A stretch of DNA of 59,114 nt, taken from positions 1 through 59,114 of the forward strand of contig WRAP01000010.1 of the NCBI GenBank assembly GCA_009780135.1, read 5' to 3'. The first letter of the stretch is position 1; the number at the start of each line of letters is the position of its first letter. Below, piece after piece: positions 27,063-36,697 of this stretch. Source of the stretch: Bacillota bacterium. Its GTDB lineage: Bacteria > Bacillota > Clostridia > Christensenellales > Pumilibacteraceae. Position numbers and translations under genes: made by a program. The notes under the pieces were generated by a model. That model was not told where the DNA came from, made no database searches, and was given only the letters and a program-made list of their open reading frames with translations.

Positions 27063-27992
27063 TTACGCTAATTTATCTACAGTAAGTTTATATGAAGGCA
27101 GAGTTTTTAAGTAGTCTAATAGGGGATTATTCTTATCTTCTATAGCGTGTTCAAAAATTGACTTTCCTTTATAGGTATCGTTTAGTGCGTAGCCGTGTTT
27201 AAGTAAAAATTGTAATCTATCTAGCCCTTTATCGTAGGCGGCACGGCAAGCTTTTTCTAAAAATAGTGCTTTGCGTTCAAAGTTATAGCCTTTTTCAATA
27301 AGGCGTTCCAGTACTTCAAAGTAGCCGTCAAACACAGCTTTTGCTATAGCTGAGTCGCTTGGAGTATAATATTGTCCTAATGATAGCATATAATCCAACA
27401 CTACAAGCTCTCCGCTATCGACAGCGCTGTCAAAAGACTTTTGGTCTATCCAAACTTTATGCTTTTCTATAAAGGCAAGCATTTCGCTAAAATTATTTAT
27501 TACAACCTCAAAAACAACGCGCAGTTCTATAACGCTAACAATTTCCGTCTCGGTTAAATGATAGCGGGTTTGAAGTTCTTTAATTTTATCTAATCTGCCA
27601 TGTACAGCAATATTGTTTATGTATGGAGTAAAAAGCGTCATAAAATCGCCGACACGGGAGTGAGCTAAATCCAAAATTTCAAAAAACGCAGGCTCTACCT
27701 CGTCGCTAAATTTATAATCGCAAATTTTACTTATGTGCCTACGGGCATTATCGCAAGATTCTAACGCTCCAAAAGATATTAAAGATTTAATTAGTACAAA
27801 ATTATGTTTGCGAACAGCCCAATAAAGAGCGATAGAATTCTTATAATGAATATCTGCTCCATCAGCTAAAATATCTTTTATGCTATCTAAGTTAGCATCG
27901 CTTTTTTTACATTCTGCTACTAAAAGGTCATTAAGTGCACGCACTCTTTGCTTTTCTAGTTTGGCTGTTTGTGTAGTTTTTTCTGTTATCAT
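27063..27992 (-). CDS. ankyrin-repeat-like protein
   Basis: A 309-residue helical protein with ankyrin-type features: DILADGADIHYKNSIALYWAVRKHNFVLIKSLISFGA, VLERLIEKGYNFERKALFLEKACRAAYDKGLDRLQFLLKHGYALND. Units are degenerate in the middle. It is cytoplasmic (no signal) and probably binds proteins. It is the first gene of a three-gene minus-strand set with the Sel1-like and PH-like genes, sharing a divergent intergenic region with purL. GGAGGGG upstream of the ATG is a strong ribosome-binding site. Confidence 0.65.
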   Translation of the reverse strand: MITEKTTQTAKLEKQRVRALNDLLVAECKKSDANLDSIKDILADGADIHYKNSIALYWAVRKHNFVLIKSLISFGALESCDNARRHISKICDYKFSDEVEPAFFEILDLAHSRVGDFMTLFTPYINNIAVHGRLDKIKELQTRYHLTETEIVSVIELRVVFEVVINNFSEMLAFIEKHKVWIDQKSFDSAVDSGELVVLDYMLSLGQYYTPSDSAIAKAVFDGYFEVLERLIEKGYNFERKALFLEKACRAAYDKGLDRLQFLLKHGYALNDTYKGKSIFEHAIEDKNNPLLDYLKTLPSYKLTVDKLA

Positions 27993-28126
27993 AGTAAAAA
28001 ATCCCCTCCGAATAACATAATTATATCACGAAAATTAGGCACTTGTAAACAAATATTAGTTGTGTGTTTTTGTTGGTTATGGTAGAATTTTGTTGAAGGG
28101 GTCTAAGTACTCCAAAAGGAAATAAT

Positions 28127-31100
28127 ATGATACACAGGTTATTTATAGAGAAAAAACCCGAATACGCCGTATCGGCTTTAGGGATAAAGCAAGACATAGA
28201 AAAATCTCTTGGCATAGTTGTAGAAGAAGTGCGGGAATTTTTACGCTATGATATAGAAGGATTAAGCATTGAGCAACTGGAGAAATGTAAAAGCATTATT
28301 TTTAGTGAGCCTAAAGTAGATATACTTTATAGCGAAAATATGCCGAGTTTAGGTAGTGAATACATTGTTTTTGGTTTAGAGTTTTTACCCGGTCAGTACG
28401 ACCAGCGGGCAGATTGTTGTGTGCAGTGTATACAACTGTTGCTAAATTGCAAGAGACCTATAATTAAGTGTGCTAGAGTTTTAGCTTTTAAAGGTAAGTT
28501 AAAGACTGAAGAAATAGAAAAAATTAAAAAACTACTTATAAATCCTGTAGAGTGTAGAGAGGCTAATTTAAATAAGCCAAAAACCTTGGCTTTTGAAGTT
28601 GGCGAGATTGCTAAAGCGTATCAAATAGAAGGCTTTAAGGATTTTAGCGATAAAGCGATAGCGGATTTTCATGCTAGCTTTGGTTTTGCTATGAACATAG
28701 ATGACCTTTGCTTTGTTAGAGATTATTTTAAGCGAGAAGGGAGAGACCCGTTTGAAACAGAATTAAAAATCCTAGATACTTATTGGAGCGATCATTGTAG
28801 ACATACTACATTTTTAACCGAGCTAACAAGCGTAGATTTTAAGGGTGATAAAAACCATCCTGTAGTAAAAGCGTATAAAAAATATCAAGATGTTAGAAAC
28901 GAACTATATAAAGATCGTTCTGATAAGCCTGAGTGCTTTATGGATATGGCTACTATTGCCGCTAAAAAGCTAAAAAAAGACGGTATATTAAAGCATCTTG
29001 ACGAAAGTGAAGAAATAAATGCTTGTAGCGTTAATGTAGCAATAGAAGTAGACGGTAAAAAAGAAGATTATCTATTGATGTTTAAAAATGAAACTCATAA
29101 TCATCCTACCGAAATTGAGCCATTTGGCGGTGCCGCAACTTGTTTGGGTGGTGCTATTAGAGACCCTATGAGTGGGCGAAGCTATGTGTATCAGGGTATG
29201 CGTATAACAGGTGCTCCTAACCCTCTTAAAGACCCAAAACTAACCCTAGAAGGCAAACTAAAAAGAGCTGTTATTACTAAAACGGCAGCAAAAGGTTTTG
29301 CAAGTTACGGAAATCAAATTGGTGTAGCAACAGGACTAGTTAATGAAATTTATCACGAAGGCTACGAGGCTAAAAGAATGGAAGCCGGTTTTGTTATTAG
29401 TTCTACCCCTAAGAAGAATGTTGTAAGAGAAAAGCCTGTTAAAGGCGATAAAGTAATTTTATTAGGCGGCGAAACCGGTAGAGATGGTTGTGGTGGTGCA
29501 GTAGGGAGTTCTAAAGCACAAGACCAAGACAGTATAAATACTTGCGGAGCAGAAGTTCAGAAAGGTGACGCTTTATGTGAGAGAAAAATTCAAAGGCTGT
29601 TTAGAAACGGAAATTGTACCCGTCTTATAAAACGCTGTAACGACTTTGGCGCGGGCGGAGTTTGTGTAGCAGTAGGCGAGATTGCTGATAGCATAGATAT
29701 AAATCTTAATGCCGTTCCTAAAAAATATGAGGGGCTTAGTGCAACTGATTTAGCTATAAGCGAATCTCAAGAGAGGATGGCGGTTGTTGTGGCGGATAAA
29801 GATGTAGATAAATTTATTGCTTTTGCCGATGAGGAAAATTTAGACGCAACCGTTATAGCAACGGTAACCGACAGTGGTAGTATGCGTATGTATTACGATA
29901 GCAATATTGTAGCAGACCTAAAGCGTGATATGCTAAATAGTGCCGGCATTAGAGCCAAGCAATCGGCAATTGTAGAGGAGAAAAAGACGGAATTTTTAGA
30001 TAAGGTAGAAGCTGTAGCGAAAGAAGCGATTAAAAATAAAGAATTTGATAAAGCATTAGAAGCAGTTTTATCTAGCCTACAGGTGTGCTCTCAAAAAGGA
30101 CTTATAGAGCATTTTGACAGTACTGTAGGTGCAGGAAGTATTACTGTACCATTGGGTGGTAAAAACCAACTAACTCCTTCGTCTGTTATGGCGGCACTTA
30201 TCCCTACAGAAGGGCAAAGCAGCTTAGCAAGCGTTTGTAGTTTTGGATACGACCCCGATTTATCTAGCGAAAGTCCGTTTTTAGGGGCGATGTATGCGGT
30301 GGTAACCAGCGTTATAAAGCTTGCGATTACGGGTGTAGCGTTAGATAATATATATTTAACTTTCCAAGAATATTTTAAAAGGTTGGGTAAAGACAGCGAA
30401 AGATGGGGAACTCCTTTAGCTAGCTTATTGGGTGCATTTGAAGCACAACTTGGGTTAGGCTTAGCGGCAATCGGCGGTAAGGATAGTATGAGTGGAACCT
30501 TTGAACAGTTAGATGTTCCGCCAACGCTAATAAGCTTTGCAGTTGGTACTATGGAAGCCAGCGATGTTATTAGTAATGTGTTTACAGAAGCTAACCAGCA
30601 AGTTTTTAGACTTAGATTACAACGCGATGAGTATGGAGTGCCGAATTTTCAGTATCTAAAAGAGTTATTAAATGCGTTAAATAAAGAAATTTTAACTAAA
30701 AACATTACGGTAGCCAATATAGTAGAGCGGGGCGGAGTAGCAGCAGCAGTAACAAAATCCTCTTTAGGCGATGATTACGGTGTTGCCGGTGTAGAAGCTA
30801 AAATTGAAGATTTATTTGCTCCTAGTCTTGGTGATATTATTATTTGTGCTAACAATATAAAGGCATTAGATAAATTTAAGCCCGAATTGGTTGGTACAAC
30901 ATATGGTAAAGAGGACGAAAAATGGTGCGAAGCGAGTGAAAATAACTTAAAATCAGCTTATACAAAAACACTAGAGCCGATTTTTCCATCTAAACCATCT
31001 TACGAAGTACCATATAAAGAGGTTTCGTATAACAAAACTAAATCGTCCGAAATTCTCAATTCTCAATTCTCAATTCTCAATTCAAACTCAAAACCAACAG

Positions 31101-31858
31101 TTCTTATCCCAGTATTTCCCGGTACTAATTGCGAATACGATACGGCTAAAGCGTTTGAACAAGCCGGTGCTAAGGTTGAGTTTTTTATAATTAAAAATCG
31201 TAGTGAAAAAGATATAACCGAAGCGGTTATAGGTTTAGAACAAGCAATAAAACGCTGTCATATTCTAGCATTTCCTGGTGGCTTTAGTGGTGGCGACGAG
31301 CCGGACGGCAGTGCTAAATTTATTTGTAGTGTATTCCGTAATCCGAGCATTGCTAAAGCGGTAAAAGAGCATATCGAGGTTAAAAAAGGTTTGGTAATAG
31401 GTATTTGTAACGGTTTTCAAGCACTTACTAAGCTAGGACTTCTTCCATACGGTTGCATTAAAGAAAAAGGTACAGATGATGCTACACTAACTTATAATAC
31501 AATCGGCAGACATATTGCTAAAATTGCTAAAATCAGAGTTGCTAGCAATATGAGCCCTTGGTTAAAGCATTGCAAAGTTGGGCAAGAATATTTAGTGCCA
31601 ATCTCTCACGGCGAAGGCAGGTTTGTTTGTAGCGAAAAAGATTTAGATTTAATGATTAAAAACGGTCAAATCGCAACGCAGTATACTCCCGAAAATCCAA
31701 ACGGTAGCCTTATCGGTGTAGAAGGCATTACCGATGCTACAGGCAGAATTTTCGGTAAGATGGGTCATAGCGAACGAGTAGGCAAACATTTATACAAAAA
31801 TGTAATTGGCGAATATGATATGCAAATATTTAAAGCCGGTGTTGAATACTTTAAGTAA
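28127..31858 (+). CDS. purL: phosphoribosylformylglycinamidine synthase (single-chain)
   Basis: A 1243-residue enzyme of purine synthesis that converts FGAR to FGAM with glutamine and ATP. It has an N-terminal PurS-like part, two AIRS-type halves (SDHCRHTTFLTEL near 225; ETHNHPTEIEPFGGAATCLGG near 325; a second half near 685-870) and a C-terminal glutamine amidotransferase (about 990-1243) with the nucleophile Cys1094 in VIGICNGFQ and ISHGEGRF. It is the clostridial single-chain type. The linker before the amidotransferase (residues ~976-985, ILNSQFSILN) is encoded by four perfect ATTCTCA heptamers (31052-31079). AAAGGAA precedes the ATG. No other pur genes are in the window. Confidence 0.95.
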   Translation: MIHRLFIEKKPEYAVSALGIKQDIEKSLGIVVEEVREFLRYDIEGLSIEQLEKCKSIIFSEPKVDILYSENMPSLGSEYIVFGLEFLPGQYDQRADCCVQCIQLLLNCKRPIIKCARVLAFKGKLKTEEIEKIKKLLINPVECREANLNKPKTLAFEVGEIAKAYQIEGFKDFSDKAIADFHASFGFAMNIDDLCFVRDYFKREGRDPFETELKILDTYWSDHCRHTTFLTELTSVDFKGDKNHPVVKAYKKYQDVRNELYKDRSDKPECFMDMATIAAKKLKKDGILKHLDESEEINACSVNVAIEVDGKKEDYLLMFKNETHNHPTEIEPFGGAATCLGGAIRDPMSGRSYVYQGMRITGAPNPLKDPKLTLEGKLKRAVITKTAAKGFASYGNQIGVATGLVNEIYHEGYEAKRMEAGFVISSTPKKNVVREKPVKGDKVILLGGETGRDGCGGAVGSSKAQDQDSINTCGAEVQKGDALCERKIQRLFRNGNCTRLIKRCNDFGAGGVCVAVGEIADSIDINLNAVPKKYEGLSATDLAISESQERMAVVVADKDVDKFIAFADEENLDATVIATVTDSGSMRMYYDSNIVADLKRDMLNSAGIRAKQSAIVEEKKTEFLDKVEAVAKEAIKNKEFDKALEAVLSSLQVCSQKGLIEHFDSTVGAGSITVPLGGKNQLTPSSVMAALIPTEGQSSLASVCSFGYDPDLSSESPFLGAMYAVVTSVIKLAITGVALDNIYLTFQEYFKRLGKDSERWGTPLASLLGAFEAQLGLGLAAIGGKDSMSGTFEQLDVPPTLISFAVGTMEASDVISNVFTEANQQVFRLRLQRDEYGVPNFQYLKELLNALNKEILTKNITVANIVERGGVAAAVTKSSLGDDYGVAGVEAKIEDLFAPSLGDIIICANNIKALDKFKPELVGTTYGKEDEKWCEASENNLKSAYTKTLEPIFPSKPSYEVPYKEVSYNKTKSSEILNSQFSILNSNSKPTVLIPVFPGTNCEYDTAKAFEQAGAKVEFFIIKNRSEKDITEAVIGLEQAIKRCHILAFPGGFSGGDEPDGSAKFICSVFRNPSIAKAVKEHIEVKKGLVIGICNGFQALTKLGLLPYGCIKEKGTDDATLTYNTIGRHIAKIAKIRVASNMSPWLKHCKVGQEYLVPISHGEGRFVCSEKDLDLMIKNGQIATQYTPENPNGSLIGVEGITDATGRIFGKMGHSERVGKHLYKNVIGEYDMQIFKAGVEYFK
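31052..31079 (+). repeat. four perfect ATTCTCA heptamers inside purL
   Basis: Four tandem copies of ATTCTCA, then a partial fifth (ATTC). They fall exactly in the linker between the synthetase and amidotransferase parts and are translated. Confidence 0.9.
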
Positions 31859-31860
31859 TA

Positions 31861-31889
31861 TGTACGGTCGATATCCTGTCGATCGTACA
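31861..31889 (+). repeat. TGTA-type palindromic element, copy 1
   Basis: Arms TGTACGGTCGA and TCGATCGTACA around seven bases, with one mismatch. It aligns with copies at 31929, 34255 and 42581. It may double as the 3' hairpin of purL, but no T-run follows. Confidence 0.6.
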
Positions 31890-31928
31890 ATATAGCAACA
31901 TAGCAACAAAATTAAAATTCAGTTAAAC

Positions 31929-31957
31929 TGTATGAGCGACAATCTGTTGCCCAAGCT
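31929..31957 (+). repeat. TGTA-type palindromic element, copy 2, at a start codon
   Basis: Begins TGTATGAGCGAC and ends GTTGCCCAAGC, two bases before the ATG at 31960. The preceding GTTAAA is shared with the copy at 34255. It occupies the place of a Shine-Dalgarno sequence; none is seen. Confidence 0.65.
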
Positions 31958-31959
31958 TT

Positions 31960-32433
31960 ATGAAAATAAAAATCGACACATCTTTAATATTGCCTATTGT
32001 AAAAAAGTACGCTAATCAAAAAGGTAGTCTTATATCTATCTTGCAATCTGTACAAGAACTTTTTGGATATATCTCAACTGATGCGATAGAATTTATTGCT
32101 AAAAAAACAGGCATAGCTATAGCTAAAATAGAAGGTGTTGCCAGCTTTTATAGTCAGTTTAGAACAGAGCCCATTGGCAAATATCATATTTTATTTTGCC
32201 TTGGAACTGCTTGTCATGTAAACAGTGGCAAGGAGATTTTTGATAGGTTGAAAGATTTTTTAGATGTAAAGGACAATGGTACAACAGAGGATGGATTATT
32301 TACTCTTAGTGGTGTTGCGTGTATCGGATGCTGTAGCTTAGCGCCTGCGTTTATGATAAGCGGTAAGGTTTACGGCGGATTAACAAGCGAAAAGGCGATA
32401 GAAATTATTAGGGGGTTAAGAGATAATGGTTAG
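31960..32433 (+). CDS. NuoE/HydC-like [2Fe-2S] subunit
   Basis: A 157-residue thioredoxin-like ferredoxin subunit, the small partner of NADH-oxidising flavoproteins (NuoE, HydC, StnC). The four cluster ligands are visible in CLGTACHVNSG (two Cys) and ACIGCCSLAPAFMI (two Cys); the N-terminal helical part (QKGSLISILQSVQELFGYIS...VASFYSQFRTEP) is typical. Its stop overlaps the next gene by eight bases. With the following two genes it forms a predicted soluble NAD(P)H/ferredoxin oxidoreductase. Confidence 0.9.
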   Translation: MKIKIDTSLILPIVKKYANQKGSLISILQSVQELFGYISTDAIEFIAKKTGIAIAKIEGVASFYSQFRTEPIGKYHILFCLGTACHVNSGKEIFDRLKDFLDVKDNGTTEDGLFTLSGVACIGCCSLAPAFMISGKVYGGLTSEKAIEIIRGLRDNG

Positions 32434-34180
32434 ATTATTAGTAGGTTTAGGGAGTTGCGGAATTGCGGCGGGAGCGGAGCGAATTAAAGAATTACTAGCA
32501 GAAAAGTTAGGAAAAGATAATAATGTATCAATAGAACCTAGCGGTTGTTTAGGTTGCTGTTATCTAGAGCCTGTTGTTACTATGGTGGATAATGATGGTA
32601 ACACGCAATATTTTGTAAAGGTAGACGAGAAATTTATTATTGAACTAGAAAAACAATTAAAGACAGGACAAAGCGATGTTTTTAAGTATCTAATAAGCGA
32701 CAGCGACTTTTCACTTTTAATAAAATATCCACGAATTGCACTTCGCAACTGTGGTAAAATCAACCCTGAAAATATTGACGATTATATAGCGACGGGTGGA
32801 TATTTACAACGCTCAACGCTTAACGCTCAATGTTCAATTATTAGTGAGATAGAGAAATCGAGACTCCGTGGCAGAGGCGGTGCGGGGTTTCCTGTAGCGA
32901 GAAAATGGCAAGCGTTAAAAAACCAATCACTTAAAAACGGCGAGAAGAAGTATATTATTTGCAATGCTGACGAGGGTGACCCCGGGGCATTTATGGATAG
33001 AAGTATCCTAGAAGGCGACCCTCATAGCGTGTTAGAGGGGATGATTATAGCAGGATTAGCAACGGATGCTATGGAAGGTATTATATATGTTAGAGCCGAA
33101 TATCCGCTTGCAATTAAGAGATTAGAAATCGCTATTGAACAAGCGAGAGAGAAAGGATTTTTATGTAAGGGTGGCACTTTGCCGTCTGAAAAAGGATTTA
33201 ATATTCGCTTAAAAGCAGGTGCAGGTGCATTTGTTTGTGGAGAGGAAACAGCACTTATCGCCAGCTTAGAGGGCGAGCGGGGAGAGCCCAGGTTAAAGCC
33301 TCCGTTTCCGTTTGAAAAAGGATATTTTAGTAATCCCAGTATTATAAATAATGTAGAAACATTAAGTATGGTGTCGTGGATTATAAAAAACGGCGGCGAT
33401 GCGTTTAGAAATATCGGAGTAGAGGGGGCAAGTGGTACTAAGGTTTTTGCTTTAACAGGCAAAGTAAAAAAAGGCGGTTTAGTAGAGGTTCCGCTAGGCA
33501 GTAGCGTGCGTGAGGTTATCGAAGATTTTGGCGGTGGTAGTAAAAGCGGTAAGAATTTGCTGGCGGTTCAATTAGGCGGACCAAGTGGCGGATGCATTCC
33601 TAGCGATTTATTTGATACTCCTATTACATATGAAGATTTGGCTAAAACGGGTGCGATTATGGGTAGTGGCGGTATGGTGGTTATGGATGAAGATGCCTGT
33701 ATGGTAGATATGGCTAGATTTTTTCTGGATTTTACGGTAAAGGAAAGCTGTGGCAAGTGTGTTAGTTGCAGAGTTGGCACAAAGCGAATGTTGGAGATTT
33801 TGGAGCGGATTGTTGAGGGTAAGGGCGAGGTTAGTGATGACGAGAGGTTATTAGAACTAGCTGAAGATATTAAGGCAGGTGCATTATGTGGTTTGGGTCA
33901 GACAGCGCCTAATCCGGTTTTAACGGCACTGAAATATTTCAAAGACGAATTTACTTCTCATATCGAGGGCAAAAAATGTAAAAGCGGAGTTTGTAAAAAT
34001 TTGGTTCGATACGAAATCAATGCAGAGAAATGTATCGGTTGTACACTTTGTGCTAAAAAATGCCCTACAAAAGCAATAACGGGCGAAGTAAAATTACCTC
34101 ATACGATAATGCAAGATAGGTGTATCAAATGTGAAATTTGTGCTAAAGTATGCAAGTTTGATGCGGTTATAAAGATTTAG
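32426..34180 (+). CDS. NuoF/HydB-like NADH-binding flavoprotein subunit
   Basis: A 584-residue protein with an N-terminal thioredoxin-like part with Cys residues (CLGCCYLEP), the FMN/NADH-binding core (RGRGGAGFPVARKW; NADEGDPGAFMDR; GAGAFVCGEETALIASLEG), a [4Fe-4S] site (ESCGKCVSCRVGT) and a C-terminal two-cluster ferredoxin (CIGCTLCAKKCPTKAI and CIKCEICAKVCKFDAV). This is the layout of HydB, HndC and StnB, the NADH-site subunits of electron-bifurcating complexes. Residues ~129-138 (STLNAQCSII) are encoded by a four-heptamer repeat (32810-32837) just before the flavin domain. Confidence 0.92.
   Translation: MVRLLVGLGSCGIAAGAERIKELLAEKLGKDNNVSIEPSGCLGCCYLEPVVTMVDNDGNTQYFVKVDEKFIIELEKQLKTGQSDVFKYLISDSDFSLLIKYPRIALRNCGKINPENIDDYIATGGYLQRSTLNAQCSIISEIEKSRLRGRGGAGFPVARKWQALKNQSLKNGEKKYIICNADEGDPGAFMDRSILEGDPHSVLEGMIIAGLATDAMEGIIYVRAEYPLAIKRLEIAIEQAREKGFLCKGGTLPSEKGFNIRLKAGAGAFVCGEETALIASLEGERGEPRLKPPFPFEKGYFSNPSIINNVETLSMVSWIIKNGGDAFRNIGVEGASGTKVFALTGKVKKGGLVEVPLGSSVREVIEDFGGGSKSGKNLLAVQLGGPSGGCIPSDLFDTPITYEDLAKTGAIMGSGGMVVMDEDACMVDMARFFLDFTVKESCGKCVSCRVGTKRMLEILERIVEGKGEVSDDERLLELAEDIKAGALCGLGQTAPNPVLTALKYFKDEFTSHIEGKKCKSGVCKNLVRYEINAEKCIGCTLCAKKCPTKAITGEVKLPHTIMQDRCIKCEICAKVCKFDAVIKI
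32810..32837 (+). repeat. four heptamers inside the NuoF-like gene
   Basis: Units CGCTCAA, CGCTTAA, CGCTCAA and TGTTCAA in tandem, read in frame in a linker. Unit sequence differs from the purL and rnr arrays but period and copy number are the same. Confidence 0.85.
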
Positions 34181-34254
34181 AAGTAGCTTATTATTTCTTT
34201 TAAACTAGCACATCGCTAATCTGAAAAAAACAATATAGTTTAATATTGTTAAAT

Positions 34255-34282
34255 TGTATGGGCGACTATTGTTGCTTGAGCC
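34255..34282 (+). repeat. TGTA-type palindromic element, copy 3, at a start codon
   Basis: Begins TGTATGGGCGAC and ends GTTGCTTGAGCC, 13 bases before the ATG at 34296. It follows a separate hairpin (AACAATAT/ATATTGTT, 34229-34250). No Shine-Dalgarno sequence is seen. Confidence 0.65.
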
Positions 34283-34295
34283 TTAGAAAAAAACA

Positions 34296-36350
34296 ATGAA
34301 ATCAGTAGAAATACTAATAAATAATAAAAAAATAATCGCCAGTACAAACGAAACGATTTTAACGGTTGCAAGTAGAGAAGGTGTATTTATACCTACTCTT
34401 TGTTTTAACAAAGAGTTTTGTGCTAGCGGTGCTTGCGGAATTTGTGCGGTTGAAATTGAGGGTACTCCAAAATTATTTAGAGCGTGTAATACGCAAGTAG
34501 CTAACGGGCAAGTAATTTTAACCGATACATCAAAAACAAAACGAGCGGTTAGAAGCGTTTTGGAGTTATTGTTATCTGATCACACGGGCGATTGTAAAGC
34601 TCCGTGTAGTTTAGCTTGTCCAGCTGAAACCGATTGTATGGGCTATGTAAATCAGATTGCAAACGACGATATAGGCAAAGCAATAGAAACTCTTTATAAA
34701 AAATTACCTTTTCCAAATACTTTAGGCAGAGTTTGTCCTCATCCGTGTGAAACTGCTTGCAGAAGAAAGCTAGTAGAAGAACCGATTGCAATAGCAAGCC
34801 TAAAATGGTTTGTAGCGGATAAAGCTATATCAAACTTTACTCCGCCAAAGCCCAATAAAAACACAAATAAAAAAGTTGCCATAATAGGTGGAGGGCCGGC
34901 AGGGCTAACAATAGCTTACTATTTACGACAAAAAGGTCATTCGGTAACAGTTTTCGAGAAAAACAGCACTCTTGGCGGTATGCTACACTATGGAGTTCCT
35001 CAGTACCGACTTCCTAAAGATATTTTATCAAAAGAAATAAAAATCATTTTAAGTACAGGTATAGATGTTAAAACCGGTGTTACTATAGGTAAAGATATTT
35101 CTTTAGAAAAACTGCAAAGCGATTTTGATGCGGTTATTGTGGCGGTTGGTGCAAGCAAAGGTCAAGATTTAGATTACAAAGGTATCGAAAAAGACGGTGT
35201 TATAAACGGTATTGAGTTTTTAAGTGATGTTTCGGGGCGTGGCGAGAATGCTAAAAAGACTAAGTTTTTATCGTATATCAAAAATAAAATTGTTGCGGTT
35301 GTCGGTGGCGGTGATACTGCAATGGATACGGCTAGAACAGCGATAAGGCTTGGAGCTAAAGATGTTAAAATATTTTATCGCCGAAGCCGTGAGCAAATGC
35401 CTGCTAACCTACACGAGATAGAAGAAGCAATAGAAGAGGGTGTTATTTTGCATACTCTAGTTAATCCTGTGGAGATTTTTGGAAATAATAAGGTAGAGGG
35501 AGTTGTTTTGCAAAAACAAGAGTTGATTGTGCCAAGTGATGGTTCTCGCCCATATCCAAAGCCAACTGATGAAACCGAATATATGAAAATAGACACAATT
35601 ATCGGTATGATTGGTCAAAAGGTTGAGATTAGTGGATTAGAGGAGTTGGCGGTAACTAAGTGGGGGACGATTGTAGCAGATGAAAAAACATTTGCGACTA
35701 ATTTAGAAAAAGTTTTTGCGATAGGGGATTGTACAAATAAAGGTGCAAGTATAGCAGTTGAAGCAATCGGCGAAGCTAACCGATGTGCTGAAGTTGTTGA
35801 CAGGTTTTTGATAAGTGGCGAAATAGTTGGAGTAGAGCGAATAGTAATTGTAGAAAATGAGAAAAAAGAAAGCGATTTTCAAGATGTAAAAAAAATAGAA
35901 AGGGCAAAAGTTAAGCAATTAGCATCCCCAATACGAAAGATCAACTTCAAAGAAGTTAATAAAGTAATATCAGAAAATGTAGCCAAAAAAGAGGCAAAAA
36001 GATGTTTAGAGTGTGGTTGCGGTGGCTTAGAAAAATGTAAGCTGTTTGAGTATGCTAATCAATATAAAGCAAGCGTTTCAAAATTTACAGGCGAAAAACA
36101 CAACATTAAAAAAGACAATTCTAGTAGCCGAATTGCCCGAGATATGAATAAATGTATTTTGTGTGGATTATGTGTGCTGGCCTGTGAAAAATCGGGAGCA
36201 AATATTTTAGGCAGAAATTATCGTGGGTTTATTACGCAAATAAAAACCGAATTAAATAAACCGTTAGCTAAAACAGGTTGCATTTCTTGTGCCAGTTGCG
36301 TAAAAGTCTGTCCAACAGGTGCAATAGTTGAAAAAAATGAAATAGAATAG
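34296..36350 (+). CDS. NfnB/GltD-like flavoprotein with Fe-S domains
   Basis: A 684-residue protein with an N-terminal [2Fe-2S] domain (CFNKEFCASGACGICAVE), a GltD-type Fe-S helical domain (CKAPCSLACPAETDCMGY...CPHPCETACRRK), an FAD-binding core (VAIIGGGPAGLTIAYYLRQKG; LGGMLHYGVPQYRLP), an NAD(P) site (VAVVGGGDTAMDTARTAIRLGA) and a C-terminal ferredoxin (CILCGLCVLACE and CISCASCVKVCPTGAI). It joins the HydA-type N-terminus with an NfnB core and has no H-cluster. Beside NuoE- and NuoF-like subunits this matches the Sporomusa-type Nfn (Stn) transhydrogenase, which couples NADH, NADPH and ferredoxin. Exact electron acceptors are inferred. Confidence 0.88.
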   Translation: MKSVEILINNKKIIASTNETILTVASREGVFIPTLCFNKEFCASGACGICAVEIEGTPKLFRACNTQVANGQVILTDTSKTKRAVRSVLELLLSDHTGDCKAPCSLACPAETDCMGYVNQIANDDIGKAIETLYKKLPFPNTLGRVCPHPCETACRRKLVEEPIAIASLKWFVADKAISNFTPPKPNKNTNKKVAIIGGGPAGLTIAYYLRQKGHSVTVFEKNSTLGGMLHYGVPQYRLPKDILSKEIKIILSTGIDVKTGVTIGKDISLEKLQSDFDAVIVAVGASKGQDLDYKGIEKDGVINGIEFLSDVSGRGENAKKTKFLSYIKNKIVAVVGGGDTAMDTARTAIRLGAKDVKIFYRRSREQMPANLHEIEEAIEEGVILHTLVNPVEIFGNNKVEGVVLQKQELIVPSDGSRPYPKPTDETEYMKIDTIIGMIGQKVEISGLEELAVTKWGTIVADEKTFATNLEKVFAIGDCTNKGASIAVEAIGEANRCAEVVDRFLISGEIVGVERIVIVENEKKESDFQDVKKIERAKVKQLASPIRKINFKEVNKVISENVAKKEAKRCLECGCGGLEKCKLFEYANQYKASVSKFTGEKHNIKKDNSSSRIARDMNKCILCGLCVLACEKSGANILGRNYRGFITQIKTELNKPLAKTGCISCASCVKVCPTGAIVEKNEIE

Positions 36351-36365
36351 TGAAAAAGAATAATT

Positions 36366-36506
36366 ATGAATAAAGCATTACAAACAGAAGAAATAAAAAA
36401 CTGGATTGATGATAAAGTTAAACAAAAATTAGAAAAAAGCATAGATAACTTTATGGATACACTATTGCCTAATTATGAGAGAGAAATAGAAAAAATTCTT
36501 GAGTAA
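36366..36506 (+). CDS. small hypothetical protein, 46 residues
   Basis: A short ORF 15 bases after the flavoprotein, starting MNKALQTEEIKNWIDDKV and ending in EREIEKILE. It is hydrophilic and charged and probably helical. No family is recognised. The short gap suggests it is in the same transcript; the ribosome-binding site (GTGAAAAAG) is weak. Confidence 0.45.
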   Translation: MNKALQTEEIKNWIDDKVKQKLEKSIDNFMDTLLPNYEREIEKILE

Positions 36507-36653
36507 AATTTAGATAAGTGAGAGGAGAATAGTTTGTTTTAAGAGTACCAATTGTATTCGTATTGTCAGTATTTTTTGCATTTTGAAAGATTTTTATGTG
36601 GTCATTAAATTTGTAAAATATTCAAAAAATCTTAAAAAAACATAAAAAAGTTG

Positions 36654-36683
36654 TTGCAATAGGTTTTAGAAATGTGATATACT
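36654..36683 (+). promoter_or_regulatory. promoter of the tRNA-Met cluster
   Basis: TTGCAA (36654-36659) and TATACT (36678-36683) with an 18-bp spacer, 14 bases before the mature tRNA-Met. Confidence 0.7.
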
Positions 36684-36697
36684 TGCTTAGCTGTCGT

